NCBI GenBank assembly: GCA_025529335.1
Contig: JAMYHX010000006.1
Coordinates: forward strand, 186,001 to 250,000
DNA length: 64,000 nt
Direction of reading: 5' to 3'
Origin: Rhizopus sp. PT2906
Lineage: Eukaryota; Mucoromycota; Mucoromycetes; Mucorales; Rhizopodaceae
The position numbers were made by a program, and so were the translations under genes. This document shows positions 46,241 to 58,526 of the stretch, piece by piece. Under the pieces are notes generated by a model. The model did not search any database and was not told where the DNA came from. It saw only the letters and a program-made list of their open reading frames with translations. Within the stretch, counting starts at the first letter, position 1. Each line of letters starts with the position of its first letter.

Positions 46241-48295
46241 CTAAGGACGTGCACCAACACCACCAGCACGGTCATAGACAAGTTGGGCTACCTTGAAGGC
46301 AAGATCGTCTGTTTCAGCTCGTGTGGCAGCTTCAGCATAGACTCTGACAGCATCCTCTGTACCAGATGCACTACAAAAAGTGTTAGCTGCGCTTCTCTTT
46401 TTTTCTTTTAAAAAACTTACCGAACAAATGAACGACCATTGGCATATTTGGCGACAAGAGCATCGATCTCGGCTTGAAGTCCCGCAGGTTCAACCAACTG
46501 ACGTTCAGCATTGGTTGTCTTGAAGATATGTCTGTCTGAAACAACAACTTTAACAAGACGGTTGGGAAGGTCGGTGTATGCCTGATCCCATTCTTCTAGG
46601 CTCCATTGAAGGTTAGTGAGAATAGCTTCGACCAAAAGCATATCAGAAATGGCATCTCCAACTGTCTGGTTGATAAGTTCTGTTAAAGCTCTAAGCTGTG
46701 TAATAGCTTGGTTTTGGGCTGGTGATTCACTAAAGGCATCAAATGAGTACCTTCAAATTAATATATACACACACTTGTTCTTACGCTTCAGCAGTATTAA
46801 TTGTGCTCAGGGCATCAGGACTAAAGAGGACGGTACCGTGTCCATTGGCTTCAAAGTAAACACCGATATCATATTTTTCAGCTTCATGATGAAGATGCTT
46901 AACACCAGTAGATACGCATGAAACAGGCACTTTCTTTATAGAATAATTAGTTGGGGTGTAACAAAAAAACAAAAGAAAACTTACCAAAACTTTAGTGAGA
47001 TAGTTGGTCGAGCTACCATTGGCGTAAGCTGTTTGTACGACACCCACCTTGATGGAGTCGATACCGGCTTCATTAAGAAGGTTTGAGATAAAGTGAGCAG
47101 CAAGACCAGCAATCTTGTCACCGTCCAAAAGCTTGAATGTGCCATCAGAAGCAACATAATAAAAAACGATACGGTCAGCATCACCGTCAAAGGAGCAGCA
47201 TCTGTCACCAGCAGCAATGGTTGTACCGCCAGGGGCACGTTGTTGTGTCTTTACAAAATCGGCACCACACTAAGGATTAACGATCAGCCTCAGCTTTTTA
47301 GTCAACACAGAGGACTACTTACGTTCTTATTAAGTTGACCGAGAGCAGTGATTTGATCATTTACAATGTTGACGGCCAAGACATCAGATGGGACATATTT
47401 AGTAAATTCACGAAGCTTGGGAGCACCAACACCATTAGCACAGTCCACGTGTAAGGTAGATAAACGCGCCTTTCCTTTCTGCAAGTCGACGTAATGAGCA
47501 ACCAATGGCTTTTGTTTGTATTCATATACTTACAACAGCAGCAATATATGCATTTGCCAACTTCTTATAGTATCCTTCCTCTGTTGGCTCTCCATAAGCA
47601 TCACTTGTGCCTTGTGTGTTGATGCATCGAACGAGATAATGAAGCATGGGTGTTGTCTTTAAGCCAAAGTTGGTCATCTTTGCACCTGCAACTTGAAGGC
47701 CACTTTCAAGGCATTTGACCAGTTGAGGGCAACTAGGTCTATTTGAAAAGTCTGAATAAAGTCCCCAAGTAAGCCTCTCTCTTTTTCTTTACCTTGTATC
47801 GTGTGCATAAATAACAGCAGCAGGTGTTTCCAAGTCAATCTTGTTGATAGCAATGATTTCATTAATAACTTCCACCAAGTTATCACCAGAGACAGCATTA
47901 GCAAGCTTAGTAGCATACAGTTCCCAAGACTGCTCGAGCATTTCACCACGAGGGTCAACGAGTTTGACACCATTGTCCTATAGAGTACGCGCGTATGTCA
48001 GTATGAGTAGTTGAGACATATAAAATAATATTACTTCTTCAGGATTATGAGAAGCAGTGATCATAACACCAATAGTGGCTCCTTGAAGCTTCTTTGAACG
48101 TAAAGTAGCCAAGATGGCAACTTTATACATTACGGAACCTAACACGTCGGCCCTGAAATGTGGTTAGTGTAAAGTAGTTGTAAGAAAGGTTTTTGCTTAC
48201 TTTGTTCTAAAACCAGCAGTACCATAAGTGTATTTATATCCTTCGACTTCGATAGGAATAGTGTTTTGTTTAATAGCAGCCAAGTCGAAACTCAT
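46241..48295 (-). CDS. Phosphoacetylglucosamine mutase (AGM1/PCM1)
   Basis: Nine exons: 48295-48201, 48152-48035, 47977-47793, 47738-47534, 47478-47323, 47269-46985, 46933-46785, 46750-46421 and 46370-46241, giving 550 residues, with all phases consistent. Active-site serine in TASHNPEE (about 65), metal-binding DGDADR (about 281-286), phosphate-binding FVRASGTED (about 503-511). The enzyme converts GlcNAc-6-P to GlcNAc-1-P for UDP-GlcNAc, the precursor of chitin, chitosan and GPI/N-glycans, in the cytosol. It is functionally connected to the nucleotide-sugar transporter and the LysM protein of this window, although they are not clustered. Confidence 0.95.
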
Positions 48296-48614
48296 TTTGA
48301 AGATGAAAGAAAAAAGTTAAAAAAAGAACATACAGTGAAGTCCTTCTTTTTATAGCCATCAAAATGCAGGTGTTTTTTGGGGAATAGAAACTCAGTTGTC
48401 AAGCTATTCTCCCCTTCACTGTTTTTTTTTGTTGCTCTTTTCCTTATCCTTTTTGATTTAGATTTATTGAATCTTACTCCATCTTTATAGTTTATAAAGG
48501 AGAGAAAGAAAGAAACAGAGAGAAAAAGAGAGACAAGTGTTTAGGAGTAGTAATAGTAATGGTCATAGTGTTAAAAGTCAGCTCATACGTTCCATTACAT
48601 GTCAAAGAAGAGAA
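48296..48614. other. PAGM promoter region
   Basis: Pyrimidine-rich leader (on the minus strand) directly upstream of the PAGM ATG, then a GAAAGAAAGAAACAGAGAGAAAAAG purine stretch in pieces around 48500-48535. The rest is spacer to the 3' end of the RanBPM-like gene. Confidence 0.45.
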
Positions 48615-50651
48615 TTAAGGCATTTTTATTTTTTCCACATGCTTCATATAGTAATCCTCTACTTTAACTAGAGCTGATGTACCATCTCCTTCTATAGCCA
48701 GCATTTTATTACTTAGAATAAGCTGTCGATAAATGCGTTCCAAAGCAGGTATCTCTGGTTGTTGAAGAAAGGCTATATCCAAATATAAGGCTCCCTTTTT
48801 CTTTTTGATCATTTATTTATAGAACTTACCCAGAATGGCAGCATTTACTTCTGTAGCTAATGCATCTCTTCTTGAAACACTCATTATATGTGACACTGGA
48901 CTCGTATAAGGATCGTGATAAGCCAACAATGAGAATATTTCCTAACATTAATCATCATGACTATTCAGTATTTAATGTTATAATAATATAACTTACCGTT
49001 AGACTCGCCTTTGTCTTATCTGAATGGTCCAGCTTATACTCCTCTTGCAGTTGTTGTCCGTATTTCATAACACGTTCCAAGGATTCCGCGGATACATCCT
49101 TTTCCGACTTCTCATCAATGTCCATCATATGCGCTTGAGTTTCACTGTGCTCGTGTTTGGTGTGCTTGGAGCCTTCCAAATTTACATCTTTCTTTTGATT
49201 TATAGATGAAGCTATTTCAGCATAACTTAATCTTCTCTTCTGTTTACTAGGTTTTGGCAGCTCTCCGAACTCATTACATTCAAATGGCGATTTTCCGTTC
49301 TTTTTATGTGTGTGTTCACAGTATTCTCGCATCATCTCCACAAATTTACCACACTTTAGCATCAATTGAACTGATTTACCGCGTTCCCCTTGATCTAAAA
49401 GCTTTGGAAAGTGTTGCTGAATTAGTCTAATTGCATCGTCTATATCTCCTCGAATAATAGCCGATCGAATAGCTACAAAAGGAGTGTTCATTGAACCGTC
49501 TTTTTCTTGATTTCGGATCTTACCTGTTCGCTGTTCCATTCCGGTTCCGCGGACAGTGACTGTATCTTCTTGATCTGTATCCGATATACTCTTTGTATTC
49601 TTAACAAATGCAAATGCAGTCTTGGTGTATCCATGATGTATCAAGTAAGATAGAACAAGTTGATTGAGATCATACTCTGTATACGGTGTTCTATCAATAG
49701 ACTGTCTGGATGTCATCTGTTGAATGGATAATACCTTTTGATCCTTTTTTTGAAAAATAAATGAGATCAATCCTTACTTTTTCCTTCTTTTTCTTACCTT
49801 GATATACTGTTCAATATCAAACATAAATGGTTCATGTCCAAAATTGGTCGTAATCTTTTCTCCGGTCGTACGCAATCCAACAGACGGATACAGCGGTTTA
49901 CTCACATCAATCTGTCTGAACGCTGTGCCCAGAAACTTGCCATTCTTTGTATAAAAGGCCGACCCATCTGCAAAATTGACACCACAGCCAATGACATCTC
50001 CGGTTGTAAAGCAAGGACCATAATTTTGTCCAATGCCAGAACCAGCAAATGAATGACCATCATCTCCATGATACCCCCAAGAATCTACATCCCATCCGGG
50101 AAGTCGTTCTGTCTTGTTCTCTGCACAGCAAAATCCAATACCGATATATCCATCCTCTCCCTTGGATATCACTTTCATCTCATAATAGAATATGCCACAC
50201 TGAGGTCGCATAGGAAAGTTTGATCTTGCCAGTGCTGCATGTGTCTCTTGTTTTCCTGGTCCTAATATATACTTAGTTTCTTCTTTTGTTTATTACAAGT
50301 GTAAAGTGTACCGATATATGTCAATTCGATGCCATTACTGCCAACATCGATATTTTTTGATTTGTCTTTTGAATTCCAAAATGTAGGTAAACGCAAGTCA
50401 AGATTAACAAGATCGTGTTCTTGTTTGTCCTTTACTGCTGTAGTTGATTCTTGTGTTGTCTTTTGAACATGTTGCATCAGATTGTATTGCTCAGTGACTA
50501 AATTTCCATAAAGTGTCAGTTTAAGATAACTGGGATATTTGGGTGGAGCCAATGACCAATGAGGTGAAGATGAGGTATTGGTCTTAATCTTTTGACTGCC
50601 AAGCCCCGGATAAAGTAGTGCAGGGAAAGCTATATTATAAGTGGAGGTCAT
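48615..50651 (-). CDS. RanBPM/Gid1-like SPRY-LisH-CTLH protein
   Basis: Exons 50651-50312, 50261-49798, 49743-48997, 48941-48830 and 48772-48615 give 606 residues. Domains: SPRY (about 135-260, CGIFYYEMKVISKGEDGYIG, LPGWDVDSWGYHGDDG, DVIGCGVNF), LisH (YLIHHGYTKTAFAFVK), CTLH (AIRSAIIRGDIDDAIRLIQQ) and CRA at the C-terminus. This is the architecture of RANBP9/10 and of yeast Gid1/Vid30, the receptor-holding subunit of the GID/CTLH ubiquitin ligase that degrades gluconeogenic enzymes on glucose shift. Length is smaller than Vid30. A charged loop separates CTLH and CRA. The PAGM and SMYD genes on the same strand flank it; spacing to SMYD is 116 bases. Confidence 0.9.
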
Positions 50652-50767
50652 CACTATTGAGGAGGAAGAAGAAGAAAAAACACACGTGATACGTCATGAT
50701 TATGCGGTTTTAAAAAGTCTCACAGTGATTTATGCATTATGTTACACATTTTGACAGCAGCGTTTTT

Positions 50768-52540
50768 TTACACTTTTATTTGGTTCATTGATTGCTGAAT
50801 ATGATGCACCTTAGGATGGGATTGACCAAAGGCCACGGAGCGTATGTTGAGAGCTTGTTGAAAGGCATGACGTGCTTCCTTTAACCATTTCTTTTCCAAG
50901 ATCACACTCGAACATTCACTTGCCATCTTTTGACACAGCTCTCCTAGATTTTGCCAGTAATCAGACAGTTCTGACGTATTACCAGGTAGACCTCCAATGG
51001 TAGCGTACTGCTCTATAAGTGATATAATCGACTTGTTTGTCTCGATGGCTCCTTTCAGGTTGCCGTTATAGCGCATACAATTCATCAATGGAATATACGA
51101 ATTGAAGCGAAGTGAATGCAAGGGATGTAGTTTACCCTTTTCTATAGTTGCATTCTTGGTCAAGCGCTCTAATTGCTGACCTCCAGATCTAAAATCGCGC
51201 TTTTGACGGATATATGTCATACCCGCCGAATAGCTTTTCTCTGCTTCTCCCAAAACGGTTCGCAGTTGGTCTCCTTCTATTTCATGCTCACATGCAGCGC
51301 ATTTGAAACTAGATTCGACTGATACGCTGAGCTGTCCTTTTAGTAAAATGTCTATATTTGTTGGTGGTATGATATATACATCCTTTGCACACTGGTGACA
51401 AACAATACCAGAAAGTAGGCGATCCACTGATTTTTCCATAGGACTGGTACATCTCTTACACTTGCACCAAAAATGTTTGGTCGCTAGCAGCTCCTGTCGT
51501 CTTTCGTCTCTATTTGAGTAAATGTCGATATAACTAACAACTAATTCCTCATCTTTTTGAACTGGACGGATGGTTCTAAAGGCTAACTGGCCATTGGGTA
51601 ACCCGACAAATGCTGTGTTTGGATTACATCCATGGTTGAAGAATAATGCACCCAGAGGGAATAAACCAAGGGCAACATCTGTATTTCGTGAATGGTTGTC
51701 GCCTAATCCATGAGCATTCGAATTGATCCTTTTTTATCATACATTAATGAATACAACTGTTCTTTTGTACGTATTTTAACTTTAAATTACCTGCAAGCAA
51801 GGGCAACCATATCTTCAACTGGAATTCGCAAAGATTCTGGTAATTCTGTTGACAATCTTTCAGCTGTGATGTAAAAAAGATCAATAAAGGGGTTAACAAT
51901 GAAATAATCGCGACAAGGACTTACAAGCAGCTGTGAGAACCTGTTTGAATGCAGCAGGCGCGCTTTCGATATGACTTAGTAAATCTTGTACACACCAAAA
52001 GGGCGTCGCGTTTGAAACATGATCTTGAGAATCTAGCTGACGACGAGCAAGCAGTAAGAGCATCAATCGAAGTAGATCAATCTCGACATCAGTAGCATGA
52101 GCAATTGCTTCAAGTTGACCAAAAGTACTACAAATCAGCTCATGTAGAGCGCGATCCTTATCTAAACATGTCTTTGAACAATAATAAGAAAGTGGACAAT
52201 GAGTGCATCTCACTTTGTCTGATGACAGATCTGCTAGACAAGTGTGGCAGTTTTGGTCAATAAAGTCAGAACGAACAACAAAAGCTGTGGCTGTCTCGAG
52301 ACTGACAGTGACACCTTCAGGTAATTCCTTTGCAGCAACAGCATGACGCCCCTTTGCTTTTGTATTCTTTAGTTGAACTGGATAGTCTGTAAATGCCTTT
52401 TCATAAAATGGATTGATGTTCTCCAATACAACGGCTTTCTTCTTGTTCTTTTTCTTTTTGCTGCTTGGTTTTTCTCCAACTGAGCAAGAATTGTCTAATG
52501 TCTCGCTTAGTTTGGTTATTTGCTCGTCAGCGAGAGCCAT
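50768..52540 (-). CDS. SET/MYND (SMYD-type) protein lysine methyltransferase
   Basis: Exons 52540-51925, 51863-51791 and 51728-50768 give 549 residues. A basic N-terminus (KPSSKKKKNKKK) is followed by the start of the SET fold, a MYND zinc finger (CHTCLADLSSDKVRCTHC...YYCSKTC, read in parts), and the SET core with NSNAHGLGD, FFNHGCNPNT (the NHxCxPN motif) and ELVVSYID. A Cys-rich post-SET (FWCKCKRC) precedes a helical TPR-like C-terminal lobe, as in SMYD proteins. These enzymes methylate lysines on histones or cytosolic proteins with AdoMet. The target is unknown; the basic N-terminus could act as a nuclear signal. Confidence 0.9.
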
Positions 52541-53731
52541 GGTTGCTTTTTTTTTTTAAAAAAAAAAAAGGAAAATATGTCACAGAAATGATTCCTGAAA
52601 GTGGTAGTTTAACAGTGAATTTATTTTGAATAATGGAAGCATCCAAGATATTGTTAACAATAAAAAGGGAAAGAAATGTTGTGAGTATATGTCATTTTGT
52701 ATATTGGGCAAACATTGTCTCAGAACTTCATTCGAGCAAAGGTGAGCACTGTGTATTTGCTTACATTGATAATACCGTGAACAGAATGAGTTTGTTTGTT
52801 TTGTAAATATACAGAATCTATCATTCCCCTCCTTAGTCTTTGTTACTTTTTTGTAGAAAGACTTAGATTCTGTATTCACATTTCCCTTGAGCTTACATGA
52901 CTTATCCTGGAATTTATCCATTTGAAAACTAAAAAATCCCTCATGCATACGTACTTTTCTCGATTGATCAAAAGCTAAGAGTATCCGACTAACACACATG
53001 TATTCAAATGAGAATATGATGGCATCAGTATTCCATATTCATGAATTAAACGTGAAACTTTATGTCAAAAATTAAAGGTGAAACGTAGTAAAAGACTTGT
53101 ATAAATCCCTAGTCTATTTATCTTGTGTGCAACAACATTGCTAGAACCCCTCCCCAGCTTTAAGATTTACAAAGTATGCCAATTGAATGAATATTAAAGT
53201 AACCCTTTAATGAACCGATGTTCATTCCTCAATATAATCTGATATACTTGATGCATTGCACCCTTCAGAAAGACATCAGTAATGCAATACAAGTTTGATT
53301 TTTAGACTGAAATATATCACCAGCGAAACTTAATATGCTTATCTCAAACTAGGCCAAGAAGAGAAAGAGAGAGAGGACGATAAGAGCCAAAGTCAAATTG
53401 CAAAAGATAAAGTAAGTTTATCAACGTCATTAAACAAACTTGCTGCCCTCATCAAAGGAGGGAGGGGTTTCATTTATTGAGAGTCTCTCCAGGAAGCAAC
53501 TAAAAAGTGACAATTTCACACACAAGCTAGTCTGTGACTCAACATGAATATTTACACTATGAGTCAGAGTTTCTCTAGCTAAAATTACGGGGTAAGGCTA
53601 CACAAAAAATCCCAAATTCGGCATATTGTATAGATGCAGAACCTCTTATCTTTTTGAAAGCCCGAATATACACGATAAGATATAAAGAGATCAGCTTTTT
53701 CATTTCTTTCATTATCATTCACTTTTTTATC
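52541..53731. other. Intergenic region between divergent SMYD and OTC genes
   Basis: A minus frame of 139 codons at 52580-52999 is open, but it is Phe/Ser/Lys-rich, has no motif and starts in a random context; I do not call it. TATAAATCC near 53100 and the AT-rich 53600-53730 stretch may contain promoter elements. AGATATAAAGAG at about 53677-53688 is a TATA candidate for OTC. Confidence 0.5.
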
Positions 53732-54870
53732 ATGACTGCATTCTCTTTAAAGCCTCAAAAGCCTAACCACTTTATCACCACTGCCGACTATACTGCAGAC
53801 CAGTTACTCGATCTCGTGTATCGAGCGATTCAATTCAAGGTTCAAGCTAAGACTTGCCCAAAGAACGCTGAGCGCCCTCTTGCTGGCAAGACAGTAGCCC
53901 TCATCTTCTCCAAGCGATCCACTCGTACCCGTGTTGCTACAGAAACCGCTGTGAATTACCTTGGTAAGTCTCAAATTGGGAAACATAGTCAATGATCACT
54001 AACCTGTTTATTTCAAGGTGGTAATCCCATGTTTTTGGGCTCACAAGATATTCAATTGGGTGTCAATGAATCCTTGTTTGATACAGCTCGTGTCGTCAGT
54101 TCCATGGTCGACGGTATCATGGCCCGTGTAGGTGATCATTCAGAAATTGAGGTAAGGGAGAGAACTTGAGGGCTTATTTGCGCATCTTGTGCTAACTTTC
54201 GACTATCTAGACGCTTGCTAAAGAATCGTCTGTGCCTGTGATTAATGCTTTATCTGATAAATATCACCCAACACAAATCTTGGCTGATTTGATGACCTTG
54301 CATGAATACTACTACCACAAGAAGAACGGTGTAACTGACTCATACTCTGCACATTTACAACATCCCAAGGAAACACTGCCCGGTTTGAAGGTTGCTTGGA
54401 TTGGTGATGCGAATAACATGCTTCAAGAATTCCTTGTCTCATTTCCCAAGTGTGGTATCAGTCTTGCTGCTGCTTGTCCTGCCGGCTACGTATGCGATCA
54501 AGACGTACTTGACATTGCCAAGGCAGATGCTGCCAAGACAGGAGCCAGCCTTTTGTTCACTACTGATCCTAAAGAAGCCGTCAAGGATTGTGATGTGATC
54601 ATTACCGATACATGGATCAGTATGGGTCAAGAAGCAGAAAAGATCAAGCGATTACAAGACTTCAAGGGATTCCAAGTGACGCATGAATTGGCAGCTGAAG
54701 GTGGTGCCAAACCAGATTGGATCTTTATGCATTGCTTGCCTCGTAAAACTGAAGAAGTGAATGATGAGGTCTTTTACTCTGATCGATCTGTTGTGTTTGC
54801 TGAAGCTGAAAATCGAAAGTGGACCATTCTTTCTGTTATTGATTCATTAATGGTTCGTGGTGGTATTTAA
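53732..54870 (+). CDS. Ornithine carbamoyltransferase
   Basis: Exons 53732-53963, 54018-54151 and 54211-54870 give 341 residues. The carbamoyl-phosphate loop is SKRSTRTR (60-67). Other family blocks are GGNPMFLGSQDIQLG, YHPTQILADL and FMHCLPRKTEEV with the catalytic Cys (about 296). It makes citrulline from ornithine and carbamoyl phosphate in arginine synthesis. The N-terminus (MTAFSLKPQKPNHFITT) is short and lacks a clear Arg-rich presequence; in most filamentous fungi the enzyme is mitochondrial, in S. cerevisiae cytosolic. No upstream in-frame ATG is available. Convergent with the FAD monooxygenase gene. Confidence 0.95.
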
Positions 54871-54965
54871 AGGGAACTGTCCCTATTGTATATTTATTTT
54901 AAATCCTTGAATAAAATGCACATAGATATATATATCTTATAAAATATTTATTAGTATATTATTAT

Positions 54966-57055
54966 TTAATTAGGCTTTGAAAGAAGATGCGTCTTGAAGT
55001 ATTCAAGTGCAGAAACAAGGTCATTTTCATTATACACAGTCTTGGATTGTGCCACATAAAGATCAGGACGTACAATCATGAGTACACAAGGCGATGGTCC
55101 ATCAAAGTACTTGGGGAAAAGAGGTAGCAATCCAACACGGCTAGTAACTGAGTAAGGAGAGTCCATACGTTCTTCAGAATAAAATGAGGTCTGTGCGTCT
55201 TGCTCTTCCTGGGGAAGAACAAAAAGGGGGTATTGATTAAAATGAGTGTGCCATGACGATTCGACAATGATTCGCTTCACAGGATAAGGACGAGCATGAA
55301 TCCAGAACTTCTCCAAGAGATCAAGTCTTGGTTTAGCTTGGGAAGGGCATGTGGCGACCAAGATGGCAGTATATTGAGTCGTTCCTATCAATATTTCGTG
55401 CAAGTTCAAACGACGTATCAAACTTGTTCGTTTCTCGAGTGTACGTTGACGAAGTCCCTCAGAGTCTGGTAAGAAATGACCAGCCTTGATCAGTCCCTTA
55501 TCAGAGGTGCCCAAGAGATTCGAACCACCGTCAACGGTTACAAATAGTTGCATTACGTTCTTGAATGCGTATTCTCGAACTTGAGGGATCATCATCATGG
55601 TAGACATGGCTGTTTCACGAATATTTCTAGCCAAGAATCCTTCAGTAATACCTGCCTGTGTGGCTCTGCTTGTAACCTTGATTGTTGAGGCTGCATGTGG
55701 TTCTCTCTGCAATAATAAAAGTAAGTATATGAATGACTGTTTTCGCTTGTTCCAATTTACCTCAATGTGATAAGAGTCCAGCAGGGTTTCAGGATCAGCA
55801 GCTTGGCCATTTAGCACAAGGGATAACTTCCATGCAAGGTTATCAGCTAGAGAGAGCATATGTTACTCAAGTCTTTTTTCTTTTAGAATAAAAACTTACC
55901 ATCTTGTAAACCCAAGTTCATGCCTTGACCGCCTGCAGGAGAGTGACAGTGAGCAGCATCTATATGGATTTTACGTTTATTTGTTATTATGATTGTCACA
56001 TCTACAACAAACCTCCAATCAAGAATGCTCTTTTGATTCTATACTTGTTGGTAATTCTCTCGTTAATCCTAAAGTAAGATGACCAGATCAAATCACTGAG
56101 TGTGAATTTGAGAGGAGCAGTGACTCTATCAACAAAGGCTTGGATCTCCTCCAACTTGGGTGGTTCCTCCTTTTGTAATCCATGGGTAGGTCTAGTGGTC
56201 TCTTCCTCGCTTCGATTATAAGCTTCGACATTGCCAAAGATACGAAACACATGGCTGTCGTCTTTTCCTTCTCTACGAGAGTAGATGCGTATCATGCCCA
56301 TGACGTCTACAGATCAACATGAGTACTCTTATCACCATCTACAGAAGTAAACACTTACGCGATTCAAACATAAATGTATTCATCCTATCCATCATGTTTT
56401 CAATATTCTCACCATGAATAGACAGATCGGCCAAGAAAAACTTGGTTGTGACCGCGATACCTTCATAAGTGAACTCTGGGTTACCTTTTCTAACTCTTGA
56501 ATGACTACCATCTGCTCCAACAATAAAGCGTGACTCAATCTTGTGCTCTTGACCTGTTGTCTTGTCCAGTACGACTGAGACGACCTTTTCATCATCTTGT
56601 GTGTAAGATACAAATTCAGTTGACCAGTGAACTGTACAATCTGTCTCATCCTTGATGTGTCTTGTCAAGATTTCCTCGGTTTTACTCTGCATGACAATAG
56701 TCATATGTGGAAAAGGTGTATCACCTAAAGCATCAACATGTCCAAACTAGGCAGGACGTCAACACATTATGATCTTTACACTTTTTTTTTATAAACTTAC
56801 CACAGCGCCTTTACGATACATTCGAATACCGCTCGAGACGAATCCTTCAGCAAGGAACTCACCAACTAAGCCCTTGGATTCCAGAATTTCCATTGTACGA
56901 GACGTGAGAAGAATAGCTCGACTTTGATCTGTTGGTCCAGGCTTTGGATCAAGGCAATAGACAGAGTGGCCTTGACGTGCCAAGAGATAAGTAATAAAAA
57001 GTCCAGTAGGGCCTGCTCCACTGACTAAGACATCAACTTTTGTTATATCTGACAT
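54966..57055 (-). CDS. FAD-dependent aromatic-ring monooxygenase (phenol 2-monooxygenase / PheA-TfdB type)
   Basis: Exons 57055-56801, 56746-56359, 56306-56013, 55959-55900, 55846-55761 and 55706-54966 sum to 607 residues. FAD motifs: GAGPTGL at the N-terminus (about 13), VGADGSHSR (DG motif, about 160) and GGDAAHCHSPAGGQGMNLGL (GD motif, about 312). The C-terminal thioredoxin-like domain of this flavoprotein group is present (VDGGSNLLGTSDKGLIKAGH through VLMIVRPDLYVAQ). Such enzymes hydroxylate phenols or related aromatics with NADPH and O2. No signal peptide, so cytosolic. Substrate not predictable. The start ATG at 57055 gives the flavin fold at the expected distance. Confidence 0.92.
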
Positions 57056-58038
57056 TTGTTTGTTGGATCAATGAAAAAAGAAACAAAGTACAAAACGTTT
57101 ATATTTATAGTTGCAGTAATCGGGATCGGATTATCCGTGAATTAAAACGAAACGAATTTTTCCGAGCGTCAATCACACAGCCACCCTGGGAGCCGGGGGA
57201 TAAAAGAGTTCTGCAGAAATATCATGCAACCTTTGAATACATCATTGTGATAGCCAAAGTAAGCTACTGTATTATATATAAAACTAGTTTGACTTTATTA
57301 AATAGCAAAATTCTATGAGGTTGACCCTGACTGGACTTTGAGATAATATCTAAGGCACGTACTGCAGTAATAAGCTGTCATAAATAAAGATCTCACCAAG
57401 AGCAAATTATGAAGCTTCTTTAGCTCAGTCGATCTCTCAATATCAAAAGAGGGAGAGAGACGTGAGATAATATCTGTTAGCTAAAGAAGGGCTAAGAAGA
57501 TGACAACCTCATCATACAAAGACTTTATCAGCAATGAATCAAGATGAACGACCATCGGGAGATCACTACATGTTATGAGTCAGAGGTACTATGAGTGTAG
57601 TGCCGAAGGTTTTTCTCAAAGTTAATGCAGTTTGTGGTAGAGCCATTACGCAAAAAGCGTAACAGGATAATGATGAACAAGAGCATAAGCAGGTTCGGAT
57701 TCACCTTCAGAAGCTTGAACTCATGATCAACGAGAAGACGAACAAATTGGATCTGAAGAAGATACAAGAATGATGCTATCAGTTCCAAAAACAAAGATAG
57801 GCAAGATATAGAGTCTTTTCAAATATCCGATGACTACAACAAAGAAAAAGGTCCTGCAAGTGGATTGTAAGTTTTATTAGAAAAGTTACGATAATGATTC
57901 CCCAGTGATAGAGGATGATACGCTATATTTGCGTTATATAGAAAGAGACTAGGCAAGAAGTTTGAGATTAAACAAGCAGAATTGTGATATAGCAGACGAT
58001 ACAATGACAGAACTAGCTTGTACAAACCTAAAGGAAGT
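57056..58038. other. Intergenic: FAD monooxygenase promoter and unassigned sequence
   Basis: The first 200 bases are the promoter side of the monooxygenase. A minus frame at 57573-57794 and other short frames show no motif. Some could be further 3' exons of the small gene that ends near 58039, but no phase-correct join was found. Confidence 0.4.
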
Positions 58039-58525
58039 TTAGATCAATGTTTCAGTGCGTAGTCGTTCGCTTACTTTTCTGCATGCTTCATGAAAGGCAG
58101 TGATGAAAGTAGCAAAGTATTGCATGCATGGAGGAGCAGGCTTATCCATATCTAGAGCGGCCTGAGACGGTTGAGCTCAAGAGAATGCAAGGGCCAGTCA
58201 TAAAAGAACAAAGGTAACAAATCTTACCAACACCATTAGTAAATCGAGTGGGGTCAACATTGATAGGCATTTGGAAGTGAGTGATAAAGCTAGCCAATGT
58301 TCCGAAAATTCTATTGTATAACGGTGAATCGTTTATACGAGCAACTCTTGGAAGGTACTGAGGCGGTAACTGAAATGTAGAAGGCATCCCCATATTATTC
58401 GCTGCGCGAATTGGACCATAGGGAGAGACAGTTAGACCTGTCACTTGTTCTTTTATTTTTTCGACTCCTGGGCTTGCGAATGACGCTTCGTGTTGTTTCT
58501 TTTTACCTTGACGATTTTGAGGCAT
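58039..58525 (-). CDS. Small unknown protein gene interrupted at its start codon by a transposable element
   Basis: Exons 58525-58228 and 58151-58039 give 136 residues. The intron (GTAAGA...CTCTAG) joins FTNGV to DMDKPAPPCMQYFATF in frame, and the second exon continues as ITAFHEACRK, supporting a real gene. The start MPQNRQGKKKQHEASF is basic. I do not recognise the family; the helical C-terminal part could be a protein-binding module. An alternative intron from 58074 to 58028 would change the last residues. The element at 58527 abuts the ATG: the A of the ATG is the last base of the TA target duplication, so all upstream promoter sequence now lies 3.58 kb away (beyond 62111). Confidence 0.55.
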
Positions 58526-58526
58526 A
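58525..58526. repeat. TA target-site duplication (left)
   Basis: TA directly before the terminal CTGTC; the same dinucleotide (62110-62111) follows the terminal GACAG at the right end. The pre-insertion site would read GAGGCATACTTATATG. Confidence 0.75.

Noticed and set aside
52580..52999. 139-codon minus frame between the SMYD and OTC genes
   Set aside because: Open but without domain, signal peptide or compositional sign of selection. Could be a lineage-specific gene, but I cannot support it.
57400..57500. TTTAGCTCAGTCGA string resembling the start of a tRNA D-arm
   Set aside because: No T-loop GTTCGA-type box or acceptor stem closes it at tRNA distance.
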